A DNA stretch of 44,618 bases from Moorella mulderi DSM 14980 (lineage in GTDB: Bacteria; Bacillota; DSM-521; Neomoorellales; Neomoorellaceae): NCBI RefSeq assembly GCF_001594015.1, contig NZ_LTBC01000017.1, positions 1 through 44,618 on the forward strand, written 5' to 3'. The notes under the pieces were generated by a model that saw only the letters and a list, made by a program, of their open reading frames with translations, ran no database searches and was not told where the DNA came from. A program made the position numbers and the translations under genes. Positions 1 to 8,887 of this stretch are shown here, one piece after another. Every line of letters starts with the position of its first letter. The first letter of the stretch is position 1.

Positions 1-2
1 TC

Positions 3-335
3 CTGCCCACGGCCGGTACGGTGCTGGATATGGGTCGCACCCTGACCCATAAGGCCCTGGTGGTGGAGATGGCCCTGGAGGGACTAACCACCCAGGAGAT
101 TGCCCGGCGGATCTACCACACCCCCGAAGCGGTGGACAACTACCTGCGGTTGTTTGACCGGGTGTTGCTTTTACGCTACTACCACGTACCGGCTTCAGCC
201 ATGATGCGAATCACCGGTCACAGCCAAAGCTTGCTGGAGGAGCACCTGGCCCTGGTGGAAAAGCACTTCCCCGATGAGGAGTCACTGGTCAGCTATATCG
301 GTAAAAGGGGTATCAAGTTGGAAAAGAGCAGTTAG
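3..335 (+). CDS. DUF1670-like protein, C-terminal part (5' end outside window)
   Basis: The reading frame is open from the first bases, so this is the 3' end of a longer gene. The visible 110 residues contain the pattern TxGTVLDMGRTLTHKA, then EIARRIYHTPEAVDNYLRLF, which reads as a helix-turn-helix of the kind ending DUF1670 proteins. Those proteins are common in Moorella-like Clostridia and some archaea and have no established function; the helix-turn-helix suggests DNA binding (inference). A GTG at 21 could be read as a start, but homology continues upstream of it, so I treat it as internal. Family assignment is from memory of the motif order. Next downstream is a hairpin that may end its transcript. 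Confidence 0.6.
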   Translation: MPTAGTVLDMGRTLTHKALVVEMALEGLTTQEIARRIYHTPEAVDNYLRLFDRVLLLRYYHVPASAMMRITGHSQSLLEEHLALVEKHFPDEESLVSYIGKRGIKLEKSS

Positions 336-399
336 GGATTAATGGGGTTATCTAACCGGGTAGATGCAAAGGAAATTAAATATAACCTGTATCTGTATA

Positions 400-434
400 A
401 TAAGCGTCTGGGCATATCAGGCGCTTATCTTTTA
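400..434 (+). terminator. Likely rho-independent terminator after the DUF1670-like gene
   Basis: Stem ATAAGCGTCTG (400-410) pairs with CAGGCGCTTAT (418-428), with one G.U wobble and a 7-nt loop, followed by CTTTTAC. The T-tract is short, so strength is uncertain. It separates the upstream gene from sbcD. Confidence 0.55.
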
Positions 435-567
435 CTTGGGAATCGTGCCCTTTTAAGCGCACCTTAACGGCGCCAGTTTTTTGCAGGAATTCCAGCCCGG
501 GTGGCGAAAAGGGATATAGCATATTGGGGTGCAAAAGCCATTTCGCATTTAAATGGAGGTGGCGCTG

Positions 568-1704
568 TTGTTCAGGGTGTTGCACCTGGCGGACTTGCAC
601 CTGGGATACCGGCCCGACCTGCCGGCACCGGTCCAGGAGGAGGTCTACAGGGAGCGCAACGGGGTTTTGCAGGCGGCCGTGGACCTGGCCCTGGATCCCC
701 GCCGGGGAATCAGCCTGGTCCTCATCGCCGGCGATCTCTTTGATAACCACCGGCCGGAGGCTCCCCTGGTGGAGGAAACCATCCGTGAACTGGGCCGGCT
801 GGAAGCCGCCGGCATCCAGGTGGTAACGGTGCCGGGGAATCATGACGAGATTACATATAACGATTCGGTTTACCGCCGCGAGGCCAACCGCTGGCCGGGC
901 CTCCTGGTTACTGAGCCCATGCCGGCGAAAGTGGCTACCCTGAGACTTAATGGTGATACCTGTCACCTGGTGGCCATGGCCTACACGGGCGGCGTCACCC
1001 GGGTTGACGGCCCGTTAAAGGCTTTTCCCCCGGCAGAGGGGGAAGGGGTGAACCTGGCGGTATTCCACGGCTCCCTGGACTGGGACGGCGGGGAAAGGAG
1101 CCTGCCCCTCGACGGGGAAGCCCTGTCTGCCGCCGGCTATGACTATATAGCCCTGGGTCATATCCACCGCGGGGGACAAAGGCAGCTGGGCAGGGGCCTG
1201 GCCTGCTATGCCGGTATGGTCGCCGGCAAAGGTTTTGCCGATCCCGGCACCGGCTCCTGGACCATAGTTACCCTGGGGGACGGCCCGGCCCTGGTGGAGC
1301 AGGTAGCAGCAGCGGTGCGGCCCTGGCGGGTGGTTGACGTGGATGTTACGGCTTTTCATGCTCCGGAGGAACTGGAGGCGGCAATCAGGGAATTAATCGA
1401 CCCCGGTGCCCTGGTGCAGGTGCGCCTGACAGGGAGTATCGCCTTTGATCTGGACCTTGAGGGTTTGCAGGCCCGCCTGGGTCATCTCTGTTCTTACCTG
1501 GATCTGGTGAACGATACGGCAGGGTGGGCACCGGAACTCCTGGAGAGTTTGGCCGCCGAACCAACCATCAGGGGCCTTTTTGTCCGCCGCCTGCAAGAAA
1601 AGCTTGCCGGCGCTGCGGGACCTGGGGAAGCAGCAGTGATCCGCCGCGCCCTCTGGCGCGGGCTCCTGGCCCTGAAGGGAGGTTGTGGGCCATGCCGGCT
1701 GTAA
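568..1704 (+). CDS. sbcD: SbcD/Mre11-type DNA repair exonuclease (YhaO-like)
   Basis: Metallophosphoesterase subunit of the SbcCD (Mre11-Rad50) complex that processes DNA ends and hairpins. The phosphoesterase motifs are all visible: HLADLHLG (D9, H11), GDLFDN (about residue 55), GNHDE (90-94), FHGS (H167) and GHIH (197-200), which together bind the two catalytic metals. I chose the TTG at 568 because GGAGGT (555-560) sits 7 nt before it; the ATG at 553 overlaps that ribosome-binding site. The product is 378 residues, the usual size. The last codons overlap the sbcC start by 13 bp, so the two are translationally coupled. The partner has the YhaN rather than the zinc-hook Rad50 architecture, so the pair is closest to Bacillus YhaO-YhaN (inference). 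Confidence 0.9.
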   Translation: MFRVLHLADLHLGYRPDLPAPVQEEVYRERNGVLQAAVDLALDPRRGISLVLIAGDLFDNHRPEAPLVEETIRELGRLEAAGIQVVTVPGNHDEITYNDSVYRREANRWPGLLVTEPMPAKVATLRLNGDTCHLVAMAYTGGVTRVDGPLKAFPPAEGEGVNLAVFHGSLDWDGGERSLPLDGEALSAAGYDYIALGHIHRGGQRQLGRGLACYAGMVAGKGFADPGTGSWTIVTLGDGPALVEQVAAAVRPWRVVDVDVTAFHAPEELEAAIRELIDPGALVQVRLTGSIAFDLDLEGLQARLGHLCSYLDLVNDTAGWAPELLESLAAEPTIRGLFVRRLQEKLAGAAGPGEAAVIRRALWRGLLALKGGCGPCRL

Positions 1705-4700
1705 CCTGGCAGCGCCTGAGCCTGGCCGGTTTTGGTTGCTACCGGGAGCGGGTAACTGTTACTTTCCAGGAAGGCCTCAATGTCCTGGTGGCCCCCAATG
1801 AAAAGGGGAAGTCAACCCTGATTGCCGGCCTGGAGGCCGTCCTTTTCGGACTCCCCAACACCAGCAACCCGGAAGCCTTTGGCAGCGCCCGTTTTGCCAA
1901 CCGGGAAGAGCCGGACCAGTTTGAAGGGGAAGTAGAATTCCGGGTTGACGGTCGGGCCTACGCCTTAAGGCGCCTGTTTAATACTAACCGGGTGACCATC
2001 AGGACCAGGGGTGATCACGGTTGGGAAGAGGTCTGGCGGGGCAGCCACAACCCCGGCGCCCACAAGAAAATCCCGGCTTATCTCGAACACCTTACTGCCT
2101 TTCTGGGCATAACCTCCCGGGAACTCTTTGAAGCCACCTTCTGCCTGGGCCAGCCCCTGCCGGAAGGGAGGGCTTTAAGCAATGAGGTACAAAAGCTCCT
2201 TTCCGGTAGCGGTGGCCACTACCAGGAAGCCCTAAAAATACTGGCTGACGACCTGAGAGCCCTGACCCGTTATTGCGGTGACCGGGGCGTGGGCAATAAC
2301 GGCCGCAAGGACGCCCGGCTGGAAGAGCTGCAAGCGGAAATCGCGATTTTGCGGCAACAGCAGCAGGCCACCAGCACCACCATTGACCAGCTGACCGCCG
2401 TGCGCTCCCGGCTCCAGGAACTGGCGGTAGAGATTAAGTCGGTCCGGGCGCAACTGAAAAAAAAGCAGGACCTCCGGGCAGCCTGGGATGGCTGGCGCGC
2501 CCTGCAGGTAAGATACAACAGCGCCCTGCACGAACAGCAGCAGGCCGGGGCGGTCCAGGAAAGGGCCCGGGAGCTGGAGCAGAAGATCCGCCTGCACAAG
2601 GAGCAGGCGACCCGGTCGTATCCCGAGTGGGCCAGCGCTCCGGCAAGTACCGCCCGCAAACTCGACCGCCTGGTGGAGCTGGAGCAGGAAATGGCCCGCT
2701 TAAAGGGCGAGATGGCAAACTGGGAGGCGCACCTCCGGGATTTAAATAAGGAACAGGAAGCATTAGCGGCCAGGCTGCAGGGAGAACTGGCAGCGGTGGC
2801 CAATCACCCGGATATCCTGCGGGACCTGGAGGACCTGCGGAGCCTGGTGGCTGCGCGGCAGGAGCTGGCCAGGGAGGTGAAGGACCTGGCGGCGCGGGCG
2901 GGAGAAACGGCTGCTGAACTGGCCGCCCTGCCTGATTTCAGCCTGCTGGGGAGCGGCCCGGCCATGGCCCTGGAGGGTTTGCAGGTAGCGGCGCGCCAGC
3001 TCCTGGAGGGCTGGGGCCGCTTCCAGGAGCAGCAGGCCCGCTGTAAGGAACTGGAAGCGGAACTGGCGGGGGATCTGAGCTGCTTTGCCGGGATGCCGCC
3101 GGAAAAGGAAGCCCTGGTGGCCAGTTACGCGACCACCAGGCTCACCCTGGCAAGGGAAGAAGAGGCGGCCCGGGAAGCCTGCCGGCGCCTGGAGGAACAA
3201 AAGGCCACCTACCGGCGCCGTGAGGAAGATTTCCAGCGAGAATTTGGCGACCTGGCCTCTTTAGGGGAGGAAGCCTTCCAGGCGGCGATAGATAAACCTC
3301 GCTTGCTGGCGGACCTGCAGGCAAAGGAAGCAGCCCGAAAGGCGGCCCTGGAGGCCGGCAGGCGCAAGAGGCTGGGTATAGTTCTCGCCCTGACCGGCGC
3401 CGGCCTGGTTACGGGCCTGGTAACCGGCCTGGCTACGGGCAGCTGGCTTGTCGCCCTGGTGGTAGCCCTGGTCCTGGCCGGGCTGGGCTATGGCGCCGGA
3501 ACTTACCTGGGCCGGGAGGGGAAAGACAGCCTCGAGCTGGCCGGCGAGATTGCCACCCTGCGGGAGCACCTGGAGCAGCTGGATGCCGTGCTGGGCCCCT
3601 GGGCGGGGGCCACGGCGGCGGAACTGGGCGAACTCCGCCAGCGCTTGCGGGAGCGGGGGCGGGCGCGGGCGGAGCTGGCAACCCTGGCCGCTTCTTTGCC
3701 CGGCGCGGCAGAGGAAGAAGCGGCCCGGCTGGCCCTGGAGGCAGCAACCAGGGCCAGCCGGGATTTCCTTGCCACCACGGCAGAAATCAGCGCCCGGTTT
3801 ACAGATGTAACGGCAGCCTACCGCCGTTACCTGGCCACCAGGGAAGAGCGGGAGCGCCTGGCAGCGGAGATGGAAGCCTTTACCGTGAAGGCCGTGGGAG
3901 CACCGCCGCTAACGGCTTTAACGATACCCCTCGCCGGCCTGGCCGCTCCCTGGCCGGGCCTTACCTCCCTGGCGCGGCTGGCCGGGCAGGCCCCGGCCAC
4001 GGTGGGCGAGCTTTTAACCTGGTTAAAGGAACTGGATCAAGCCGCCTGGGAAGATTTCCTGGCCCGGGCCCGGCGGTGGGAAGAATTGACGGCCCTTAAC
4101 CGGCAGGTGCAAGAAAAACGGGAACAGCTCTTGCAGCCGGACGAAGAGGGGCAGACGGCCCTGGAACGCCTGGCGGCCAGGATTGCTGCCCTGGAAGGGC
4201 ACGTGGCCCCCTTCACGGTGGCTACCGAAGCCGGGGAGATTGCTCCCCTGCTGGAGGAGGCGGCGAGGATAAAAGAACGCCTGGGCCAGGTGGCCGGCCG
4301 GCAGCAGGCCGCCGGGAGCCGAGTTAAGGATTTACGGGGGCAAATCCAGGAGCTGGAACTTGAGGCGAAAGGCTTGCGGGAAGATCTGGCCGTCATCCTG
4401 GCGCCAGCCGGCGGGGAGGCCGGTAAAGCCCTGGAGCGGCGGCAGGCCTATGAGCAGCTGGCCCGGGAGTGGCAGGGCTGGCAGGAGCAGCTGGCCGGCC
4501 TCCTGGGTGAAGGCGACCTGGACGACCTGGCCGCCGCCTGCCTGGATGCCGCCAACCGGGCTGCGGCTATCCTGAAGGAATGGCAGGACCTGGTCCGGGA
4601 GCACCCGGGGCTGCCTGAACCCGGGCGGGAAACAAAAGGGGAGGAGTTGGAAGAACAGTACAGGGCCCTCCGGGCAGGGATAAAGGAGCTAGAAAACCGC

Positions 4701-5276
4701 CTGGAAGGGCTGGAGGGCGAAGAGCGGGAGCTGTTGCGCCGCCAGTCCCAGCTGGAAGGCAACCAGACCGCCAACATGGCCATTGTTGCCGAGACCCTGG
4801 CGGCCAGGGAAAAGGAACTGGAGCGCCTGGAACTGGAGGCCGGTGCCCTGGCCCTGGCCTACCGGGAGCTTGTGGCCGCAGCACGGGATTACAGCCAGAA
4901 CTACCGCCGCGAGCTGGCCCTGGCTGCCAGCCGCTATTTCACTCTCTTTACCGGCCGCCGGGCCCGCCAGGTAGAGATCACTGAAGATTTCCAGGTGGAG
5001 GTGAGGGAAGGCGGGGCAGCTATTGCTCTGGCCCAGCTCAGCCGCGGTGCCCAGGACCAGCTGTACCTGGCTTTGCGCCTGGCTATTGGCGACCTCCTGA
5101 GCGCTGATCTTACTTTACCCTTTATCTTCGACGACTGCTTTGTCAACTGTGACGGCGAGCGCCGCGAGCGCATCCGGGAGAGTCTGGCGGCCCTGGCTCA
5201 GCAGCGGCAGTTAATTCTTTTATCCCATGACCCGGACTTTGCCGCCTGGGGGACGCCGGTGAAGATCGAAAGGTAA
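1692..5276 (+). CDS. sbcC: SbcC/Rad50-like ATPase with a membrane hairpin (YhaN-like)
   Basis: ATPase partner of SbcD. Start ATG 1692 has GGGAGG just upstream. A Walker A variant APNEKGKST lies at residues 34-42, with the first Gly replaced by Ala. Long Glu/Arg/Leu-rich coiled coils fill about residues 190-1090. The ABC signature LSRGAQDQ lies near residue 1115, Walker B FIFDDCF near 1143, and a switch SHD near the C-terminus. Instead of a CxxC zinc hook at the coiled-coil apex there is a very hydrophobic, Gly/Val/Leu/Ala-rich stretch at about residues 558-612, long enough for two membrane helices. That is the YhaN (AAA_27) layout and implies membrane attachment of the complex. At 1194 residues it is longer than Bacillus YhaN. 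The true-SbcC label is less certain than the SbcC/YhaN superfamily. Confidence 0.85.
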   Translation: MPAVTWQRLSLAGFGCYRERVTVTFQEGLNVLVAPNEKGKSTLIAGLEAVLFGLPNTSNPEAFGSARFANREEPDQFEGEVEFRVDGRAYALRRLFNTNRVTIRTRGDHGWEEVWRGSHNPGAHKKIPAYLEHLTAFLGITSRELFEATFCLGQPLPEGRALSNEVQKLLSGSGGHYQEALKILADDLRALTRYCGDRGVGNNGRKDARLEELQAEIAILRQQQQATSTTIDQLTAVRSRLQELAVEIKSVRAQLKKKQDLRAAWDGWRALQVRYNSALHEQQQAGAVQERARELEQKIRLHKEQATRSYPEWASAPASTARKLDRLVELEQEMARLKGEMANWEAHLRDLNKEQEALAARLQGELAAVANHPDILRDLEDLRSLVAARQELAREVKDLAARAGETAAELAALPDFSLLGSGPAMALEGLQVAARQLLEGWGRFQEQQARCKELEAELAGDLSCFAGMPPEKEALVASYATTRLTLAREEEAAREACRRLEEQKATYRRREEDFQREFGDLASLGEEAFQAAIDKPRLLADLQAKEAARKAALEAGRRKRLGIVLALTGAGLVTGLVTGLATGSWLVALVVALVLAGLGYGAGTYLGREGKDSLELAGEIATLREHLEQLDAVLGPWAGATAAELGELRQRLRERGRARAELATLAASLPGAAEEEAARLALEAATRASRDFLATTAEISARFTDVTAAYRRYLATREERERLAAEMEAFTVKAVGAPPLTALTIPLAGLAAPWPGLTSLARLAGQAPATVGELLTWLKELDQAAWEDFLARARRWEELTALNRQVQEKREQLLQPDEEGQTALERLAARIAALEGHVAPFTVATEAGEIAPLLEEAARIKERLGQVAGRQQAAGSRVKDLRGQIQELELEAKGLREDLAVILAPAGGEAGKALERRQAYEQLAREWQGWQEQLAGLLGEGDLDDLAAACLDAANRAAAILKEWQDLVREHPGLPEPGRETKGEELEEQYRALRAGIKELENRLEGLEGEERELLRRQSQLEGNQTANMAIVAETLAAREKELERLELEAGALALAYRELVAAARDYSQNYRRELALAASRYFTLFTGRRARQVEITEDFQVEVREGGAAIALAQLSRGAQDQLYLALRLAIGDLLSADLTLPFIFDDCFVNCDGERRERIRESLAALAQQRQLILLSHDPDFAAWGTPVKIER

Positions 5277-5413
5277 GGGCAACCTGTTAAGTTCTACTTT
5301 ATGATCCTTTTGTTCATAAAACGGAGTGGGTACGGCGATGGTAGGGAGTGAAGGCGGCGATGCCCTTTAATAAGATTTAAACAGGTATTTTGGGTACAGG
5401 CAGGTGTTGACCC

Positions 5414-8400
5414 TTGGCTTTACGTCTGGTCCTGGGCCGCGCCGGGTCGGGCAAGACGCGCCTCTGTCTCGAGGAGATAAAGGCCGCCCTGGCTGAGGGG
5501 CCGGCAGGCCCGGCCCTCATTATCCTCACCCCGGAGCAGGCCACCCTGCAGATGGAACTTGATTTACATAGAGCCCTCCCCTGCCCGGGCTTCAGCCGTG
5601 CCCAGGTCTTGAGTTTTCGCCGCCTGGGCTGGCGGGTTTTCCAGGAGGCCGGCGGTGCGGCCCGGCCTCACCTGGGGGAGATGGGCAAGCGCATGGCCCT
5701 GCGGGCCATTGTCAATGCCCGCCAGGGGGATTTGACCCTTTTTGCCTCCCTGGCGGGCAGTCCTGGCTTCATTGAGCAGCTCGCCCATACCATCGCCGAA
5801 CTGAAGCTTTACCGGGTGGAGCCCGGCGACCTCCGGCGGGTAGCAGAGCATTACCGGGAGACCGGCCGGGGGGAAACCATCCTGGGCCGCAAGCTCCACG
5901 ACCTGGCCCTGATTTACAACGACCTGGAGACTTACCTGGCCGGGCGCTACCTGGACCCCGACGATTATCTGGCCTTACTCGCCCGGCGGCTGCCGGAAGC
6001 GAGCTTTGTTAAAGGAGCTTGCGTCTGGGTCGACGGCTTCAACGGTTTCACTCCCCAGGAAGAAGCCGTTCTCCAGGCTTTGATGGCTGCGGCCGCCCGG
6101 GTAACGGTCACCCTCTGCCTTGACCCGAAACAGAGGAAACAGCAGCTGGGCGAGACGGAACTTTTCCACCCCACCAGCGAAACTTACCACCGCCTGCAGC
6201 GCCTGGCCCGGGCCGCCGGGATTAATATCGAGGCCGACGTTTTACTTACGGGCACCCCGCCCCGTTTCCAGGCAGCCCCGGCCCTGGCCCACCTGGAAGC
6301 CCATTTTGGCCGCTGGCCCCTGAAACCTTTTAAAGGCTCGCCGGACGGTATCAGGCTGGTGGCAGCAGCCAGCCGCCGCCTGGAAGTCGAGGCGGCAGCC
6401 AGGGAGATTTTGCGCCTGGCCCGGGAAGAGAACCTGCGTTTCCGGGAAATGGCTGTCCTGGTGCGCGACCTGGAGCCCTATCACGACCTCATTGTCAATA
6501 CCTTCCGGGACTATAACATCCCTTTTTTTATCGACCGCCGCCGGCCGGTAGGTCACCACCCCCTCATCGAGCTGGTGCGGGCGGCCCTGGAAACCGTCCT
6601 GGAAAACTGGGCCTACGATCCCGTCTTTCGCTACCTGAAGAGCGACCTGGTGCCCGTCTCCCGCGACGAAGTCGACCTGCTGGAGAATTACGTCCTGGCC
6701 CACGGCATCCGCGGCCGCCAGTGGCTGGAGGACCGTCCGTGGCAGTTTAAAAACCACCGCGACCTGGATGACCCCCCGGAGGCAGGAAGCGATGCTACCG
6801 CCGTGGCAGCCGTCAACAGGGCCCGGGAACGTGCCGGCCGGCACCTGCGGCGCTTTTACCAGGCCGTCCAGGGCCGCACCCTGACGGTACAAGAGATCAC
6901 GGCCGCCATCTTTGACCTGCTGCAGGAACTCCAAGTCAACCGGCAATTGGAAGCGTGGCACCGGCAGGCCCTGGCCGCCGGGGACCTCGACGCCGCCCAG
7001 GAACACGAGCAGGTCTGGGAAGGCCTCATGGACCTCCTGGACGAGCTGGTCACGGCCCTGGGGGATACTCCCATGGAGCTAGAGGAGTATGCCGCCATCC
7101 TGGATACCGGTATGGAAAGCCTGAAGCTCAGGCTCATCCCCCCGGCCCTGGACCAGGTGGTGGTGGGTACCCTGGACCGTTCCCGCCAGCCGGAACTCCA
7201 GGCCGCCCTGGTCCTGGGAGTGGGGGAGGGGGTGCTGCCGGCGCGACTGCCGGAAGACGCCACCTTCAGCGACCGGGAAAGGGAGGAACTGCAGGTGGCC
7301 GGGATTGAGCTGGCACCGGCCGGTTCTTTAAGGCTTTTCCACGAAGAATACCTGGCCTACCTGGCCCTGACCCGCTCCCGGCGTTTCCTCTGGCTCAGTT
7401 ACCCCCTGGCCGACGCCGAGGGCAGGGCCCTGGCGCCTTCCCCACTGATCCGGCGGCTGCGCCAGCTGCTACCGGGACTCCAGGAAGAGAACGCCGGCCC
7501 GGATCTCCCGGAGGGCGAAGCCGGCCTCGACTACCTGACGGCACCGCGCCAGGCGGCCGGCCACCTGGCCCGTATTTTAAGCCAGAAACGTTCCCTGACC
7601 CCCCTGTGGCAGGAGGTTTACCTCTGGCTGGAGCAGGACCGGGACAGGGAAAAGTGGCTGGCCCTCCTGGGCGGTATCAATTACCGCAACCAGGTCGAGC
7701 CCCTGGAGGCGCCACTTGTTGACAAACTTTACCCCCAGCCTTTACGCAGCAGCATCTCCCGCCTGGAAACCTTTGCTGCCTGCCCCTTCCGCTACTTCCT
7801 GGCCTATGGGCTTAAACTCCAGGAAAGGCAGCTGTACCAGGTGGACCCGGCGGGCATGGGCCAGTTTTACCACGCCGCTTTGAAGCTCTTTGTGGAGGAA
7901 TTAAAGCGCAGCGGCCGCGACTGGAGTGAGGTGAGCGACGAGGAGGCGGCGGCCCTCCTCAGCCGGGTAGTGGAAGAGCTGGCCCCGGCCCTCCAGCATG
8001 AGATTTTAAGCAGCAGCGCCCGCTACACTTACCTCCGCAAAAAGCTCGAGCAGACCCTGCAGCGGGTCCTGGAGGTCCTTAACGAACACGCCCGGCGGGG
8101 AGAGTTTCGCCCCTTTATGGTAGAAGCCTCTTTTAGCCGGCGGGGAGACCTGCCGCCCCTGGTGCTGGAAGCCGGTCCCGGCCGGCAGGTCATCCTGGAG
8201 GGCAGGGTGGACCGCATCGATGTCGCCCGTTACCAGGGCCGGGCCTACCTGCGGGTCATCGACTACAAGAGCAGCCATACCGGCCTGGAACTGGACAGGG
8301 TCTACCACGGTCTTTCCCTGCAGCTGCCCCTCTACCTGCAGGCAGCCCTGGCAGCGGCGCCGCAGGTTTTTGGTGAACCTGCCGAACCGGCCGGTATCCT

Positions 8401-8875
8401 CTATTTTGCCGTCAGGAATCCTACTCTAAGGCAGAGGGCGCCGGTCCGGGAGGCCGCTGAGGTGGCCAGACTACGCCGCCAGGCCCTGAAAATGCGCGGC
8501 CTGCTCCTGGCAGAGCCGGAGATTATCAAGCTCATGGATAAGGCAGTGGAATCAACGCCGGACCTGCTGCCGGTACGGTTGAATAAAGACGGCAGCCTGC
8601 GCCGGGGCGCGCCGGCAGCCACCCGCGAGCAAATGGCTCTCCTCCTGGCCCTGGCCCGGGCCAGGGCTGCCGGCCTGGCAGGAGACATCCTGTCCGGCCG
8701 GGTGGAGATCAGCCCCTACCGCCTGGATAAGGCTACCGGTTGCGATTCCTGCCCCTACCGGCCCGTATGTGGCTTTGACCTCCAGGTACCCGGAACCGCC
8801 TACCGCCGCCTGCCCCGCATCGATAGCCAAAATTTCTGGGAGGTAGCAGCCCGGCAATGTTCGAAAAGCAGATAG
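5414..8875 (+). CDS. addB: AddB, ATP-dependent helicase-nuclease subunit B
   Basis: Second subunit of the AddAB (RexAB) complex, which resects double-strand breaks and loads RecA. The 1153-residue length fits the family. Walker A GRAGSGKT is at residues 8-15. The C-terminal RecB-like nuclease shows VDRID and VIDYKSS (D950, K952). The four cysteines that hold the AddB [4Fe-4S] cluster around the nuclease domain are present: C790 in AACPFRYF, and C1110, C1113 and C1119 in CDSCPYRPVC. The TTG start at 5414 has only a modest Shine-Dalgarno (CAGGTG) but puts Walker A at the expected distance from the N-terminus. addA follows after 12 bp, so the two are one operon. Confidence 0.93.
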   Translation: MALRLVLGRAGSGKTRLCLEEIKAALAEGPAGPALIILTPEQATLQMELDLHRALPCPGFSRAQVLSFRRLGWRVFQEAGGAARPHLGEMGKRMALRAIVNARQGDLTLFASLAGSPGFIEQLAHTIAELKLYRVEPGDLRRVAEHYRETGRGETILGRKLHDLALIYNDLETYLAGRYLDPDDYLALLARRLPEASFVKGACVWVDGFNGFTPQEEAVLQALMAAAARVTVTLCLDPKQRKQQLGETELFHPTSETYHRLQRLARAAGINIEADVLLTGTPPRFQAAPALAHLEAHFGRWPLKPFKGSPDGIRLVAAASRRLEVEAAAREILRLAREENLRFREMAVLVRDLEPYHDLIVNTFRDYNIPFFIDRRRPVGHHPLIELVRAALETVLENWAYDPVFRYLKSDLVPVSRDEVDLLENYVLAHGIRGRQWLEDRPWQFKNHRDLDDPPEAGSDATAVAAVNRARERAGRHLRRFYQAVQGRTLTVQEITAAIFDLLQELQVNRQLEAWHRQALAAGDLDAAQEHEQVWEGLMDLLDELVTALGDTPMELEEYAAILDTGMESLKLRLIPPALDQVVVGTLDRSRQPELQAALVLGVGEGVLPARLPEDATFSDREREELQVAGIELAPAGSLRLFHEEYLAYLALTRSRRFLWLSYPLADAEGRALAPSPLIRRLRQLLPGLQEENAGPDLPEGEAGLDYLTAPRQAAGHLARILSQKRSLTPLWQEVYLWLEQDRDREKWLALLGGINYRNQVEPLEAPLVDKLYPQPLRSSISRLETFAACPFRYFLAYGLKLQERQLYQVDPAGMGQFYHAALKLFVEELKRSGRDWSEVSDEEAAALLSRVVEELAPALQHEILSSSARYTYLRKKLEQTLQRVLEVLNEHARRGEFRPFMVEASFSRRGDLPPLVLEAGPGRQVILEGRVDRIDVARYQGRAYLRVIDYKSSHTGLELDRVYHGLSLQLPLYLQAALAAAPQVFGEPAEPAGILYFAVRNPTLRQRAPVREAAEVARLRRQALKMRGLLLAEPEIIKLMDKAVESTPDLLPVRLNKDGSLRRGAPAATREQMALLLALARARAAGLAGDILSGRVEISPYRLDKATGCDSCPYRPVCGFDLQVPGTAYRRLPRIDSQNFWEVAARQCSKSR

Positions 8876-8887
8876 AAGGTGAACCTG

